Source: Microcoleus sp. FACHB-831 (GTDB lineage: Bacteria; Cyanobacteriota; Cyanobacteriia; Cyanobacteriales; FACHB-T130). From it: DNA of 64,000 nt. Made by a program: the position numbers and the translations under genes. Positions 44,819-53,917 of the stretch are shown piece by piece. How positions within the stretch are numbered: position 1 is the stretch's first letter; each line of letters begins with the position of its first letter. The stretch is taken from the NCBI RefSeq assembly GCF_014695585.1, contig NZ_JACJON010000051.1, positions 1 through 64,000 on the forward strand, read 5' to 3'. The notes below the pieces were generated by a model. It saw nothing but the letters and a program-made list of their open reading frames with translations. It did not search any database and was not told the origin of the DNA.

Positions 44819-45151
44819 TATCAAGTTGGGATAATTGGGAATTGAACAGGGCGCATTTCCATCCCACATTCCCAATTCCCCACAGTCTATTATCAAAAAT
44901 TCCGCCAACTGGTAATTTTTACAACATCTTTGGACGCACAAAATGTTGTAAATAATATTAGTCACAGAGATAGAGCTATTCGCACATACTAGCGAGGCCT
45001 TGGATGCTTCGCGTGCGATCGCGCGAGAACAGCAGAATTCTTGCTAGTGCAAGCCGCATGCAACTGAAATTGTATAGGCTTGTACAAAAACTTGCACGGG
45101 CTGCGTTAATGGGCAAACTTAATCTCGCACTAATAATAGAGGAGAAATTTG
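44819..45151. other. Intergenic region with pcxA 3' stem-loop
   Basis: A stem of AATTGGGAAT (44833-44842) with ATTCCCAATT (44868-44877) lies 14 bases after pcxA and may end its transcript. The rest of the 333-base gap carries the promoter of the sensor kinase. A 62-codon frame at 45004 overlaps the kinase start and is not called. Confidence 0.55.
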
Positions 45152-48100
45152 GTGAATCAATCGCTCCGGGTGTTGTTGGTCGAAGACGCTGAAGAAGATG
45201 CCATATTGCTACTCAAACAACTGCACGCTAGCGGTTACGACCTAGATAGTTGGCGAGTAGAAACTCCGCACCAAATGCAAGCAGCACTCACCGAAGAAAA
45301 CTGGGATATTGTAATTTCAGATTATTATCTGGGACAGTTTAGCGGTCTAGCAGCATTGAAACTGCTACAAGAAACGGGACTAGACCTGCCATTTATTATT
45401 GTCTCAGGTGAAATTGGCGAAGAAGCAGCGATCGCTACCCTCAAAGCAGGCGCAGCCGATTTCGTCACCAAGCGCAACCTATCACAAATTGTCCCCGCCG
45501 TAGAGCGCGAGTTACGAGAAGCCGAACTGCGGCGAGAGTCACAACGATTAGAAAAAGAAAAACAGCTACTACAAACCCTAATCCAAGATGTTAGCGACGC
45601 CCCTGACTTTCAAGCCGCCATCGAAGTAGCCCTGCGCCGCGTGTGTGAAAGCACTGGTTGGCATTGCGGCGAAGCTTGGATTCCCGACGATGAACAGAAA
45701 GTGTTGCGGTGCAGCGAGTCCGCTTGGTATAGCCAAACCGACAAGCTGCAACACTTCCGCGAGTACAGCCAATCATCAACCTTTCCCCCAGGGATAGGAA
45801 TGCCGGGGTATGTCTGGGAATCTCGACAACCATTGTGGATTCCAGATCTTTCTACTGCGCCAGAAGCTACATTTGTGCGAGCGCGAAAAGCTAGGGAAGC
45901 CGGACTGGGCGCGGGATTGGCAATCCCCCTCATTGCTGATGACGAGGTTGTGGCCGTAGTTGTATTAATGATGCTAGAACCATGTATTGCCGACCAGCAT
46001 CAAATAGAGCTAATTTCATCAGTGACAAATCAACTGGGGGCAGTGCTACAGCGCAAAGCCGCAGAAGAAGGGCGGCGACAAGCGGAAGCAAAATATCAAA
46101 GCCTTTTTGAAAACGCCGTTGTCGGAATTTTCCAGACTACGCCGGACGGACACTACATCAATGCTAATCCCGCACTTGCAAAGATATACGGGTATGACTC
46201 CCCAGCAGAACTGATGGCGGGTCTGACGGATATCCAGCAGCAGCTATATATACAGCCTTCCCGACGCCACGAGTTTACCCGCTTGATACAGCAATACGAC
46301 GCAGTATCTAAATTTGAGTCGCAGATTTATCGCAAAGACGGTAGCATCATCTGGATTTTAGAAAATGCGCGGGCAGTTCGCGACGAACAAGGGAAGTTGC
46401 TCTACTATGAAGGCTTTGTGGAGGACGTTACCTCGCGTCATCGGGCAGAAGAGGCTTTAAGAAAGAGCGAGGCCAAGTATCGGGAACTGGTTCAAAACGC
46501 TAACAGTATCATTTTGCGAGTTGACCCACAGGGCAACATTACTTTTTTCAACGAGTTTGCTCAAACTTTCTTTGGCTACTCAGAGCCAGAAATTAAGGGC
46601 CAAAACTTCATAAGAACGCTGCTACCCCAGAGCGATGCTTCGGGTAGCGAAGCCACAAAAATAGTGAGGGAGATCTTGCGCTATCCAGAGCGCTACACGC
46701 AACATGAGAGTGAAAATATTAGGCGGGATGGTTCGCGGGTGTGGGTGGCATGGACGAACAAAGGGTTTTTCTCTCCAGATGGAAAGTTGAGCGAAATTCT
46801 CTGCATCGGTCGCGACATTACGCAACTCAAGCGAGTTGAGGAAGAACTAAAGAAAGCTAACGAAGAGTTAGAGCGGAGAGTGGAGGAGCGAACGACTCAA
46901 CTGCGGCAAGCCAACGAGCAACTGAAGGAAGAGATAAGCACCCGCATACGGGCAGAAGCTTTGCTGGCCGGACAAAATCAGGTTTTGGAACTAATTCTCA
47001 GGGGCGGGGCGCTCCCAGAGGTGCTGGACTTGCTAGCGAGGGTTATTGAAGAACTATCGGGAGAAATGAAGTGTGCTTTTCTGTTGCTAGACGAAAACGG
47101 GGTTAATTTACGACACGTTGCCGCCCCATTGCTGCCAGAAGCATACAATCGAGCTGTTGATGGAATTGCGATTGGCCCAAAGGCTGGCTCGTGCGGGACG
47201 GCGGCTTATCGCAAAGAACCTGTAATTGTGGAGGATATTGCTAGCGATCCATTGTGGGAAGATTGGCGCGATCTTGCATTAGGGCACGGGTTACGGGCTT
47301 GCTGGGCAATCCCTATCCTGACTTTGAAGGGGGATGTTTTGGGGACTATAGGTATTTACTACGATCGTCCTTATGCTCCCAGAGATTATGACCGCGAGCT
47401 AATTATCAAAGCGACGTATTTAGCGGGAATTGCCATAGAGCGCGATCGCTTTAGTTCGGCGCTAATCGGGAGCGAGGCGCGGTTCCAGAAGTTAGCGGCT
47501 AACGTACCGGGTATTATTTACCAATTTCTTCTCCAGCCAGATGGGTCGATTACGTTTCCGTTTGTGAGTTCTAGTTGCCAGGAAGTCTACGAAGTTGGGC
47601 CAGAGGAGATTCAGGAGAATGCGTCTTTTGTTCTTGAGGCAATTCATCCAAGCGATCGCGCTAGTTTTCAGGAATCTATAGTCCAAAGCGCCCAAACATT
47701 GCAACCTTGGAACTGGGAAGGACGCATTACTACGCCTTCCGGTAAGCTTAAATGGATTCAAGGCGCTGCCCGACCGGAACGACTGCAATCTGCGATCGCT
47801 CCTGGGAACCAGGAGACGCTTTGGGATGGATTGCTGATGGACATTACGGAACGCAAGCGGGCGCAAGAAGCACTGGAGCAATCTGAAGCCAAGTTAAGAC
47901 AACAGGCGAGGGAGTTAGAACAAGCCCTCTACGAGTTGCAACGCACGCAAACGCAACTTGTGCAGACCGAAAAGATGTCTAATCTCGGTCAATTGGTTGC
48001 TGGGGTTGCTCACGAAATCAACAATCCGATTAGCTTCATCTACGGCAACCTGGACTATGCCTGCGAATATACCCAAGACTTGATGAATTTGCTAGACCTC

Positions 48101-48787
48101 TATCGCACCGCTTACCCCAATCCCACAGCAGAAATTAGCGCTAAAACAGAGGCTATTGACTTAGATTTCTTAATTGAAGATTTGCCTAAAATGCTGTCTT
48201 CTATGAAATTGGGAACTGACCGCATTTGTCAGATTGTCCTTAGCTTGCGTAATTTCTCGCGGGTTGACCAATCGGCAATGCAGTTAGTTAACGTTCACGA
48301 TGGCTTAGACAGTACGCTGCTGATTTTGCACCAACGATTGAAAGGGAAGTCGGGAAGTCCTGGAATTGAAATAATTAAAGAATACGGCGATTTGCCTTTA
48401 GTAGAGTGTTATGCTGGCCAACTCAACCAAGTGTTTATGAACATTATTGCTAATGCAATTGATGCCTTGGATGAGTATAACGAGCGGCGCACTCTTAAGG
48501 AGATTGGGTTGCATCCGAGTATCATTCGGATTAAGACTGAGTTACTAGATGATGAGCTAGTAGTTATCCGAATTGCTGATAATGGCCCCGGAATACCAGA
48601 GGAAGTACGTTCGCAACTTTTTGACTCTTTCTTTACAACTAAACCTGTGGGTAAAGGCACTGGTTTGGGGTTATCGATCAGCCACCAGATTGTTGTAGAA
48701 AAACATCGGGGGAAATTGTTACTTACATCAGAATTGGGACAAGGTACAGAGTTTGCGATCGCTATCCCTCTTAAACAAGAGGATTAA
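45152..48787 (+). CDS. Multi-domain hybrid sensor histidine kinase (REC-GAF-PAS-PAS-GAF-PAS-HisKA)
   Basis: The GTG at 45152 has GGAG upstream and is preferred to the TTG three bases earlier. The 1211-residue protein reads: receiver (1-120, acceptor Asp in VISDYYLGQ), GAF (about 145-300), PAS (about 315-430, with FENAVVGIFQTTPDGHYINANP), PAS-PAC (about 440-565), GAF (about 610-750), PAS (about 760-900), coiled coil, then HisKA with VAGVAHEINNPISFIYGN and HATPase_c with NIIANAIDALDEYN, DNGPGIPEEV and GKGTGLGLSIS. No membrane segment. Neither GAF shows an obvious chromophore Cys, so it is not called a phytochrome. Confidence 0.93.
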   Translation: MNQSLRVLLVEDAEEDAILLLKQLHASGYDLDSWRVETPHQMQAALTEENWDIVISDYYLGQFSGLAALKLLQETGLDLPFIIVSGEIGEEAAIATLKAGAADFVTKRNLSQIVPAVERELREAELRRESQRLEKEKQLLQTLIQDVSDAPDFQAAIEVALRRVCESTGWHCGEAWIPDDEQKVLRCSESAWYSQTDKLQHFREYSQSSTFPPGIGMPGYVWESRQPLWIPDLSTAPEATFVRARKAREAGLGAGLAIPLIADDEVVAVVVLMMLEPCIADQHQIELISSVTNQLGAVLQRKAAEEGRRQAEAKYQSLFENAVVGIFQTTPDGHYINANPALAKIYGYDSPAELMAGLTDIQQQLYIQPSRRHEFTRLIQQYDAVSKFESQIYRKDGSIIWILENARAVRDEQGKLLYYEGFVEDVTSRHRAEEALRKSEAKYRELVQNANSIILRVDPQGNITFFNEFAQTFFGYSEPEIKGQNFIRTLLPQSDASGSEATKIVREILRYPERYTQHESENIRRDGSRVWVAWTNKGFFSPDGKLSEILCIGRDITQLKRVEEELKKANEELERRVEERTTQLRQANEQLKEEISTRIRAEALLAGQNQVLELILRGGALPEVLDLLARVIEELSGEMKCAFLLLDENGVNLRHVAAPLLPEAYNRAVDGIAIGPKAGSCGTAAYRKEPVIVEDIASDPLWEDWRDLALGHGLRACWAIPILTLKGDVLGTIGIYYDRPYAPRDYDRELIIKATYLAGIAIERDRFSSALIGSEARFQKLAANVPGIIYQFLLQPDGSITFPFVSSSCQEVYEVGPEEIQENASFVLEAIHPSDRASFQESIVQSAQTLQPWNWEGRITTPSGKLKWIQGAARPERLQSAIAPGNQETLWDGLLMDITERKRAQEALEQSEAKLRQQARELEQALYELQRTQTQLVQTEKMSNLGQLVAGVAHEINNPISFIYGNLDYACEYTQDLMNLLDLYRTAYPNPTAEISAKTEAIDLDFLIEDLPKMLSSMKLGTDRICQIVLSLRNFSRVDQSAMQLVNVHDGLDSTLLILHQRLKGKSGSPGIEIIKEYGDLPLVECYAGQLNQVFMNIIANAIDALDEYNERRTLKEIGLHPSIIRIKTELLDDELVVIRIADNGPGIPEEVRSQLFDSFFTTKPVGKGTGLGLSISHQIVVEKHRGKLLLTSELGQGTEFAIAIPLKQED

Positions 48788-48812
48788 ATACTTCATGGTT
48801 GATAGTTCTTTT

Positions 48813-49403
48813 CTAAGACTTCATCTGCCTGGGATAATGAGGACGGCAGGGATTTCCCCAACAAACCTGCGCGTGGGAGATATTACTAAAAACACTGCTC
48901 CTCGCGCCTATCACTGCATTAGCTCCTATCTGCACCCCAGGAGCGATAAAGCAATCTGCGGCAATCCAGACGCCTTCTTCAATTGTAATGGGAGAAGTTA
49001 TTAAGCCAAAGGCTGGATCTTTGATATCGTGACTGCCAGTGCAGAGGTAGCTTTTTTGGGAAATTACGCACTGTTGACCGATGCGAATTTGGTCTAGGCT
49101 GTATAAAACTACATCGTCCCCAATCCAACTATAGTCGCCAATTTCGACTTTCCAAGGATAGGTGAAGCGGGCTGTAGGTCGGATGATTACACCCCTACCT
49201 ACACGCGCCCCAAATAGCCGCAAAAGCCAACTGCGGAAACTATTTAAAAAATGCGGACTCAGGGGGAACGCGATCGCCTGCACTAACCACCACATTAAAA
49301 TAAACCAAACCGGACGCCCTCGATCGTATCCAGATTGGTCATAATTGCGTAAATCAACGAAAGGTTCAACGCTGTTAGTTGGTGGCAAATCTGAGTCTAT
49401 CAA
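48813..49403 (-). CDS. WcaF-like acetyltransferase (left-handed beta-helix)
   Basis: The 196-residue protein has an N-terminal membrane-associated helix (WFILMWWLVQAIAFPLSPHFL) and a hexapeptide-repeat domain (about 70-185: VGRGVIIRPTARFTYPWKVEIGDYSWIGDDV, with ISQKSYLCTGSHD and the catalytic His, ITIEEGVWIAADCFIAPGVQIGANAVIGARSSV). This is the colanic-acid-type WcaF/NodL acetyltransferase group that modifies exopolysaccharide sugars. The TTG start at 49403 has GGGAGGG eight bases upstream and lies three bases after the preceding GT2 gene, so the three genes form an operon. Confidence 0.88.
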   Translation of the reverse strand: MIDSDLPPTNSVEPFVDLRNYDQSGYDRGRPVWFILMWWLVQAIAFPLSPHFLNSFRSWLLRLFGARVGRGVIIRPTARFTYPWKVEIGDYSWIGDDVVLYSLDQIRIGQQCVISQKSYLCTGSHDIKDPAFGLITSPITIEEGVWIAADCFIAPGVQIGANAVIGARSSVFSNISHAQVCWGNPCRPHYPRQMKS

Positions 49404-49406
49404 CCC

Positions 49407-50357
49407 CTACGCCCTCCCTTGCAACGAATCCGGCTGCGGTAATGAATTCGCAGGAATTACTGTAGGTGAACTTGCATTCAAAGAGCCGCCAAATTTACGC
49501 AATTCGTACAGTTTGACCCCAATTTGATATTCATACTGGCTCATCAGCCGCGCATAAATGTAGCCAGCTTTTCCATCCAAGAACCCACGCTGAATAATGT
49601 AGATCAAAATAAATCGCAGTAGGGGTTTAAAGGGAAGTTGTACCCAAAGTTTCTTTAGAAAGCGCTTGCGTTGAACAGCATCGCCGAAGAAATTAGCTCC
49701 AATTGTGCCAGTGTCGTCCTTACCTTTGAGTATATTGAGATAAACGCGAGCTTCCCAATTGGAGTATCGGTTATGTCGATCTAACCAGTGAAATACATCT
49801 TTAAAATCTTCGTGCAGAATATCATTTTTTAAGTAGCCAGGCTTGCCTTGGAGAACGACGTGTTCGTGAACTTCGTTATCGCCAGTATTAGGAACTTCTT
49901 CTGTACTTAAATTTTCGTATCTGCCTAGTTTGTATTTAAATAGACGCAGATTCCAGTCGGGATATCTACCGCCGTGTCTAATCCAAGTGCCGAGGAAAAA
50001 TACTTTGCGGTTGATGTAATAGCCGTTATGTTCTGGATTGGCGATCGCGATCGCAATTTCTTCCCATAATTCCGGGGGAATGCGTTCGTCACAATCGACA
50101 ATTAGCACCCATTCGTTGCGGAAGGGTAGATTTTCTAAGGCCCAATTTTTCTTTTTTGGCCACCGACCGTTGAATAGAAATTGTACTACTTTGGCGCCGT
50201 AACTTTCAGCAATTTCAATAGAGCGATCGCTGCTTTGCGAATCAACTACAAACACTTCATCGGCTGCTGCAACGCTTTGAAGACAAGCAGGAAGATTTGC
50301 TTGTTCGTTCTTAGCTGGAATCAGAACCGAAACTGGAATTTTAGCAATGCCTGTCAT
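49407..50357 (-). CDS. Family 2 glycosyltransferase (WaaE/KdtX-like)
   Basis: A GT-A enzyme of 316 residues with VSVLIPAKNEQANLPACLQSV, VVDSQSSDRSIEIAESYGAKVV, the RWPKKKNWAL segment and LIVDCDERIPPELW (DxD-like acids). The order and the conserved RWPKKKNWALENL are characteristic of the WaaE/lipopolysaccharide-core glucosyltransferase subfamily. The C-terminus has a hydrophobic segment (FKPLLRFILIYIIQRGFL). Middle gene of a three-gene polysaccharide cassette; acceptor sugar unknown. Confidence 0.9.
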   Translation of the reverse strand: MTGIAKIPVSVLIPAKNEQANLPACLQSVAAADEVFVVDSQSSDRSIEIAESYGAKVVQFLFNGRWPKKKNWALENLPFRNEWVLIVDCDERIPPELWEEIAIAIANPEHNGYYINRKVFFLGTWIRHGGRYPDWNLRLFKYKLGRYENLSTEEVPNTGDNEVHEHVVLQGKPGYLKNDILHEDFKDVFHWLDRHNRYSNWEARVYLNILKGKDDTGTIGANFFGDAVQRKRFLKKLWVQLPFKPLLRFILIYIIQRGFLDGKAGYIYARLMSQYEYQIGVKLYELRKFGGSLNASSPTVIPANSLPQPDSLQGRA

Positions 50358-50395
50358 AAAGATAAAATGTGAAGGATAAATATTAAATTATGGAA

Positions 50396-51346
50396 TTATT
50401 CTGTTTGCTGACTGACAACTTCAGAGCTGGGATTTTCAGCTTTTTCTGATGGCACGAACATACCCCCAATAGCATTACTCAAATAACCAATTTGGCCGTA
50501 TGCATATACCAAATTTTCAAAGCTAGTCGCTGGATCTTTAAAATATTTAACAGATTTATAAATTCCGCGCACTAGCCGTTCGCACCCGCCTTGTAGCTGC
50601 CGCATTCCAATCTTACCTACGAGTTGTTGGCGCTGACTCTCGCTGATGCCCTGCCACCAGCCCCGACTTAAAAACCATTGTCGTTTCAAGCGCTCTGGCG
50701 CAACATTGTGAGCGACTAAGGCATTGGGAAGATATGCTACCTCCCAGCCCATTTTAAGGGCTAATTCTGTCATGTGGAGTTCTTCATTTGATAACAAATT
50801 TTTGCCCACTCGCCCTAAATTAATATTGAAGCCGCCAATTTGCTCTAAAAATGTCCGTCGTATTGAGTAATTTAAACCGCGTGGAGTCATTCCGGGTTGG
50901 TTGATATAAACAATAGTATCTCCCAGATCGTAGGCTCCTAAATTTCCCGACAATCCAGGGGAAAGCCAGCGCGGGGGCTGTATTCCCTCTGGCCAAAGTA
51001 GAGTAACTTTGCCACCAGCAACGGCGAGTTTTTCGTTGTTTTGATAGGCTTCATAGAGTACGTGCAGCCAGTTGGGAGCGGCAACGGCATCATCATCAAG
51101 GTAAGCGAGAATATCACCTGCGGCAACTTTTGCACCCGTGTTGCGAGCGACGGATAGACCTATGACGGGTTCGTAGACATATTTTATGCTTGGGCGAAGG
51201 GAAGTTATTTCGGTTGTGCGATCGCTTGATGCATTATCTACAACCACTACTTCAAATTCAGGAAAATCCTGGTTTAGCAAGCTATCAATTGCAGCCCCTA
51301 AATACTGCTCCCTATTGTGCGTACAAATAATTGCAGAAATTTTCAT
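50396..51346 (-). CDS. Family 2 glycosyltransferase
   Basis: A GT-A fold enzyme of 316 residues with ISAIICTHNREQYLGAAIDSLLNQDFPEFEVVVVDNASSDRT, GLSVARNTGAKVAAGDILAYLDDDA (acidic metal site) and the acceptor-loop GLNYSIRRTFLEQIGGFN with downstream ELALKMGWEVAYLPNALVAHNV. It lies 38 bases upstream of the WaaE-like gene on the same strand and is the first gene of the cassette. It is likely to add one sugar to an exopolysaccharide or LPS. Confidence 0.92.
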   Translation of the reverse strand: MKISAIICTHNREQYLGAAIDSLLNQDFPEFEVVVVDNASSDRTTEITSLRPSIKYVYEPVIGLSVARNTGAKVAAGDILAYLDDDAVAAPNWLHVLYEAYQNNEKLAVAGGKVTLLWPEGIQPPRWLSPGLSGNLGAYDLGDTIVYINQPGMTPRGLNYSIRRTFLEQIGGFNINLGRVGKNLLSNEELHMTELALKMGWEVAYLPNALVAHNVAPERLKRQWFLSRGWWQGISESQRQQLVGKIGMRQLQGGCERLVRGIYKSVKYFKDPATSFENLVYAYGQIGYLSNAIGGMFVPSEKAENPSSEVVSQQTE

Positions 51347-51386
51347 CTGGGTAATTCTTAATTGTTAATTGGGAGTTTAGAGTCTT

Positions 51387-51415
51387 GTAGAGACGCCGAT
51401 AAGCTCGCGTCTCCC
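51387..51415. repeat. Dispersed palindromic repeat, copy 5
   Basis: GTAGAGACGCCGATAAGCTC followed by GCGTCTCCC, with the same GAGACGC/GCGTCTC arms as the other copies but a different centre. Confidence 0.75.
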
Positions 51416-51431
51416 AATCCCCCATCCCCTA

Positions 51432-52148
51432 TTAAGCATTCAGATGGCTGTGCAAAACGACGAGGGTTTCTGCCAGTTGGGTAAGGCGGGTTTCCAAGTC
51501 TTGTTTGCGAGAGAGCAACAGCCGCAGCTTTTGATAACGAGCGATCGCTACGCTGACGGTGGGAACCTGCTCTGGCGGACAAGGACGGAACCAAAACTGA
51601 CCATCCTCATCCAACCCGCACAAGCGGTAGCCAGCACGGGGAGATTGATACGTTACTTTCACATCTTCGGAATTAAACGAGGCGTCTATGTAGTCCATCA
51701 GTCGGTCAACTTCTGCTACTGATAGCTTCTCTCCACCCGCCTCTGGTTTCTGCGTATGAGACTCCAACCAGCCATCGACAATTGGCCCTTCTAGGTAAAC
51801 GTCTTGAATTTGCCGTACTACTTGCTGTAGTTCCTGCTGCCAACCTGCCACTATCACTTCAATTTCTTGTAGCAGGGTCATCGCTAGAGCCGGATTGGGT
51901 GCGTTGCGATGGTTAGTGAAGCTGGGAGTTTTTAACTTGGGCAGGGTCGGCGCCTTACCACCTGGGGGCTTTCGGTCTGGGAAAGTTTGGACGGTGAGTG
52001 AGAAGGAGGGGGGACTCTCTGGAACCTCTGGACGCCACCTTGCTGAATCCTCGGTCGATACTGCTTCGGGTGTCTGCTGCTCTGCGTCGCTGTTTGCTTG
52101 CGATAGCTGATGCAAGGTTGTCTCTATCCGTTGTAATTCTGGTTTCAT
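51432..52148 (-). CDS. Conserved-looking hypothetical protein (238 aa)
   Basis: The N-terminal third is Pro/Ser-rich and probably disordered; the middle is helical (PALAMTLLQEIEVIVAGWQQELQQVVRQIQDVYLEGPIVDGWLES); the last 90 residues are compact, with YRLCGLDEDGQFWFRPCPPEQVP followed by a helical end (IARYQKLRLLLSRKQDLETRLTQLAETL). There is no signal peptide or membrane segment. I do not recognise a characterised family. It lies upstream of the glycosyltransferase cassette, 85 bases away on the same strand. Confidence 0.7.
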   Translation of the reverse strand: MKPELQRIETTLHQLSQANSDAEQQTPEAVSTEDSARWRPEVPESPPSFSLTVQTFPDRKPPGGKAPTLPKLKTPSFTNHRNAPNPALAMTLLQEIEVIVAGWQQELQQVVRQIQDVYLEGPIVDGWLESHTQKPEAGGEKLSVAEVDRLMDYIDASFNSEDVKVTYQSPRAGYRLCGLDEDGQFWFRPCPPEQVPTVSVAIARYQKLRLLLSRKQDLETRLTQLAETLVVLHSHLNA

Positions 52149-52407
52149 GGTAATATTGCGCTACTTTTGTCTCTTAAAAACGTTTATTGGCTCTAAACCC
52201 AGTTAAATTAACTACGATGACGCCCGCTCTTGTTGCAACTCGTTGTGTTGGCGACGTTTGTGCTTTGGAGCGCATTCGCACAAACGCACAGTCGCTTGCT
52301 TAATTTTCTATTTTATTTCGTCTGTTAATGGCGTAATTTTAACTGTCTTAACTGAAAAAAGGAAAACTTTGCGCCAATAGGCGCGACGGGATTTAGTGAG
52401 GTGATGA

Positions 52408-52989
52408 GTGAAAACACAAAAGGCAACGCCTGAAGGGAGAGTTATTCTTGTGACTGGGCCTGCGAGGTCGGGGAAAAGCGAGTGGGCAGAAACTCTAGCT
52501 GGGCGATCGCAAAAATTAGTCATTTATGTTGCAACTGCAAACGTTGACCCCAACGACGCAGAATGGCGATCGCGCATCGAACAACATCGGCGGCGACGCC
52601 CAAGTAGCTGGACAACCCTGCAAGTGCCAGTTGAACTGGCAGTAACGATTGGGGAGGGTGCTGATAATAGCTGCCTTTTGGTTGATTCGCTGGGAACTTG
52701 GCTGGCGAATCTTTTAGACCAGGATGAGGAAGATTGGCAGAGAACTCAGCAAGAGTTACTCGAAAGTTTAGAGCAAACTGCTAGTGATGTAATTTTGGTG
52801 GCTGAGGAAACGGGTTGGGGCGTTGTTCCAGCGTATCCCCTCGGTCGTAAGTTTCGCGATCGCTTGGGCAATTTGGTGCGTCGGGTGGGTGCGATCGCCC
52901 ATCCAGTTTATTTAGTTACTGGCGGTCACGTTCTTAACCTTAGCGTCCTCGGTTCCCCCTTACCAGGGTCAGATATATCACTTGGATGA
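52408..52989 (+). CDS. cobU: Adenosylcobinamide kinase/guanylyltransferase (CobU/CobP)
   Basis: The bifunctional enzyme phosphorylates adenosylcobinamide and transfers GMP to it in the nucleotide-loop assembly of cobalamin. The 193-residue protein has Walker A VTGPARSGKS, YVATANVDPNDAEWRSRIEQHRRRRPSSWTT (the His of which takes the guanylyl group), LLVDSLGTWLANLL and a terminal NEVG-like VAEETGWGVVP region. The GTG start follows GAGGTGAT closely. With cobO at 21049 it shows that this strain finishes adenosyl-cobalamin synthesis, though the genes are unlinked. Confidence 0.93.
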   Translation: MKTQKATPEGRVILVTGPARSGKSEWAETLAGRSQKLVIYVATANVDPNDAEWRSRIEQHRRRRPSSWTTLQVPVELAVTIGEGADNSCLLVDSLGTWLANLLDQDEEDWQRTQQELLESLEQTASDVILVAEETGWGVVPAYPLGRKFRDRLGNLVRRVGAIAHPVYLVTGGHVLNLSVLGSPLPGSDISLG

Positions 52990-53293
52990 TCTATCTATAC
53001 ATTTCTTGTGAAATCTTGCCCTCGTAGAACTACCCTATTATAGTAGTAGGATTCCCTAGTAAAGTTGGGTGTAAATACGCCCACAATTTGGTTGCACTAA
53101 AAAGCGAATTGTGCATACGGTAGACCTAAAAAGTCTATAGGGTAAGAGTCCCTACGGCCAGAGTTTATATTCCACAGTCTTAAGTCAATCGACCTTTTAT
53201 TTCACCAGATAGGCTGTACTAAAAAATTAATACTTTGGTATCAGCCACAATCAAACCTGAGCAGGAAACCAACTGCTATTGCGAGGAAATATA
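52990..53293. other. Leader region of the next gene, with stem-loops
   Basis: This 304-base region contains a string of three stem-loops at 53082-53154 and no gene. The downstream gene starts at 53294 after GAGG. Confidence 0.5.
53082..53154 (+). ncRNA. Candidate structured RNA: three consecutive stem-loops
   Basis: In order: CACAATT (53082-53088) with AATTGTG (53107-53113), an 18-base loop; TAGAC (53121-53125) with GTCTA (53133-53137), a 7-base loop; TAGGG (53138-53142) with CCCTA (53150-53154), a 7-base loop. The last two stems abut, so they could stack coaxially. The block lies about 140 bases upstream of the hypothetical gene at 53294. No known riboswitch, tRNA or intron consensus was matched. 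Short stems of this size can occur by chance. Confidence 0.3.
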
Positions 53294-53839
53294 GTGAGAG
53301 TTAATACTTCTATGCAGGATGGCAGCAACAATCCTTTGTTCGTTGCCGGGGGGTCAGCTAAAGTTATGGCATCCGAACATTCAGTTAGACAATATCTTGC
53401 TTATTGGTTTCAGCTAGGCAAGAAGGTTATTGTTGGTAATGGACAGGAAGCACTGCTGCCACAACCCGTAATCGAGGGCGATCGCTACAGTGGAGATTTT
53501 GAACGTTGCTGGCAGATAATTCTCTCACCAGAGTCTGGCGACTGTTACCTAGAAGGCACGAACGAAACTATTGCCGAACTGCTGACACCAGCTTGGGAGA
53601 TGGCTGACTGCGCCCGTTGTGATATGCCAGTACCCATGCGTCGAACTGGAATGCCGCCTTTGGACTGTCCGTGTAACGATATATCGAGTTGGCCTAACAC
53701 GGAAGTACCGCTACCGCGATCGCCCGTCAGCAGTCAGGCGCGGCTGTTAGATATTCGCGATCGACTCCTCAAACCCCGCACTTCAGAGGTAGATGAGGGC
53801 GGTAATGCATCTAACATTGGCAGCATATCGGCTGGATGA
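53294..53839 (+). CDS. Conserved-looking hypothetical protein (181 aa)
   Basis: The GTG at 53294 has GAGG seven bases before it. Residues about 25-110 look like a folded domain (SVRQYLAYWFQLGKKVIVGNGQEALLPQPVI, then FERCWQIILSPESGDCYLEGTNETIAELL), followed by a cysteine cluster (DCARCDMPVP...PLDCPCNDIS) that could bind a metal, and a polar tail. No membrane segment or signal peptide. I do not recognise the family; the composition suggests a soluble cyanobacterial protein. Confidence 0.65.
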   Translation: MRVNTSMQDGSNNPLFVAGGSAKVMASEHSVRQYLAYWFQLGKKVIVGNGQEALLPQPVIEGDRYSGDFERCWQIILSPESGDCYLEGTNETIAELLTPAWEMADCARCDMPVPMRRTGMPPLDCPCNDISSWPNTEVPLPRSPVSSQARLLDIRDRLLKPRTSEVDEGGNASNIGSISAG

Positions 53840-53876
53840 ATTAATTTCCACTCTTGCTGAGAACCAATTTTTAAGT

Positions 53877-53903
53877 GCAAATGCGACAATTTGTCGCATT
53901 TGC
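53877..53903. terminator. 12-bp stem-loop between convergent genes
   Basis: GCAAATGCGACA (53877-53888) pairs perfectly with TGTCGCATTTGC (53892-53903) across a 3-base loop. It lies just past the 3' ends of the hypothetical gene (rightward) and rnz (leftward) and could serve both; the T-run is on the minus side. Confidence 0.75.
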
Positions 53904-53917
53904 CAGCAAGAACAAGC

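Noticed and set aside
45004..45192. 62-aa frame overlapping the start of the large sensor kinase
   Set aside because: Arg/Leu-rich translation without a family pattern; it overlaps the receiver domain codons in another frame.
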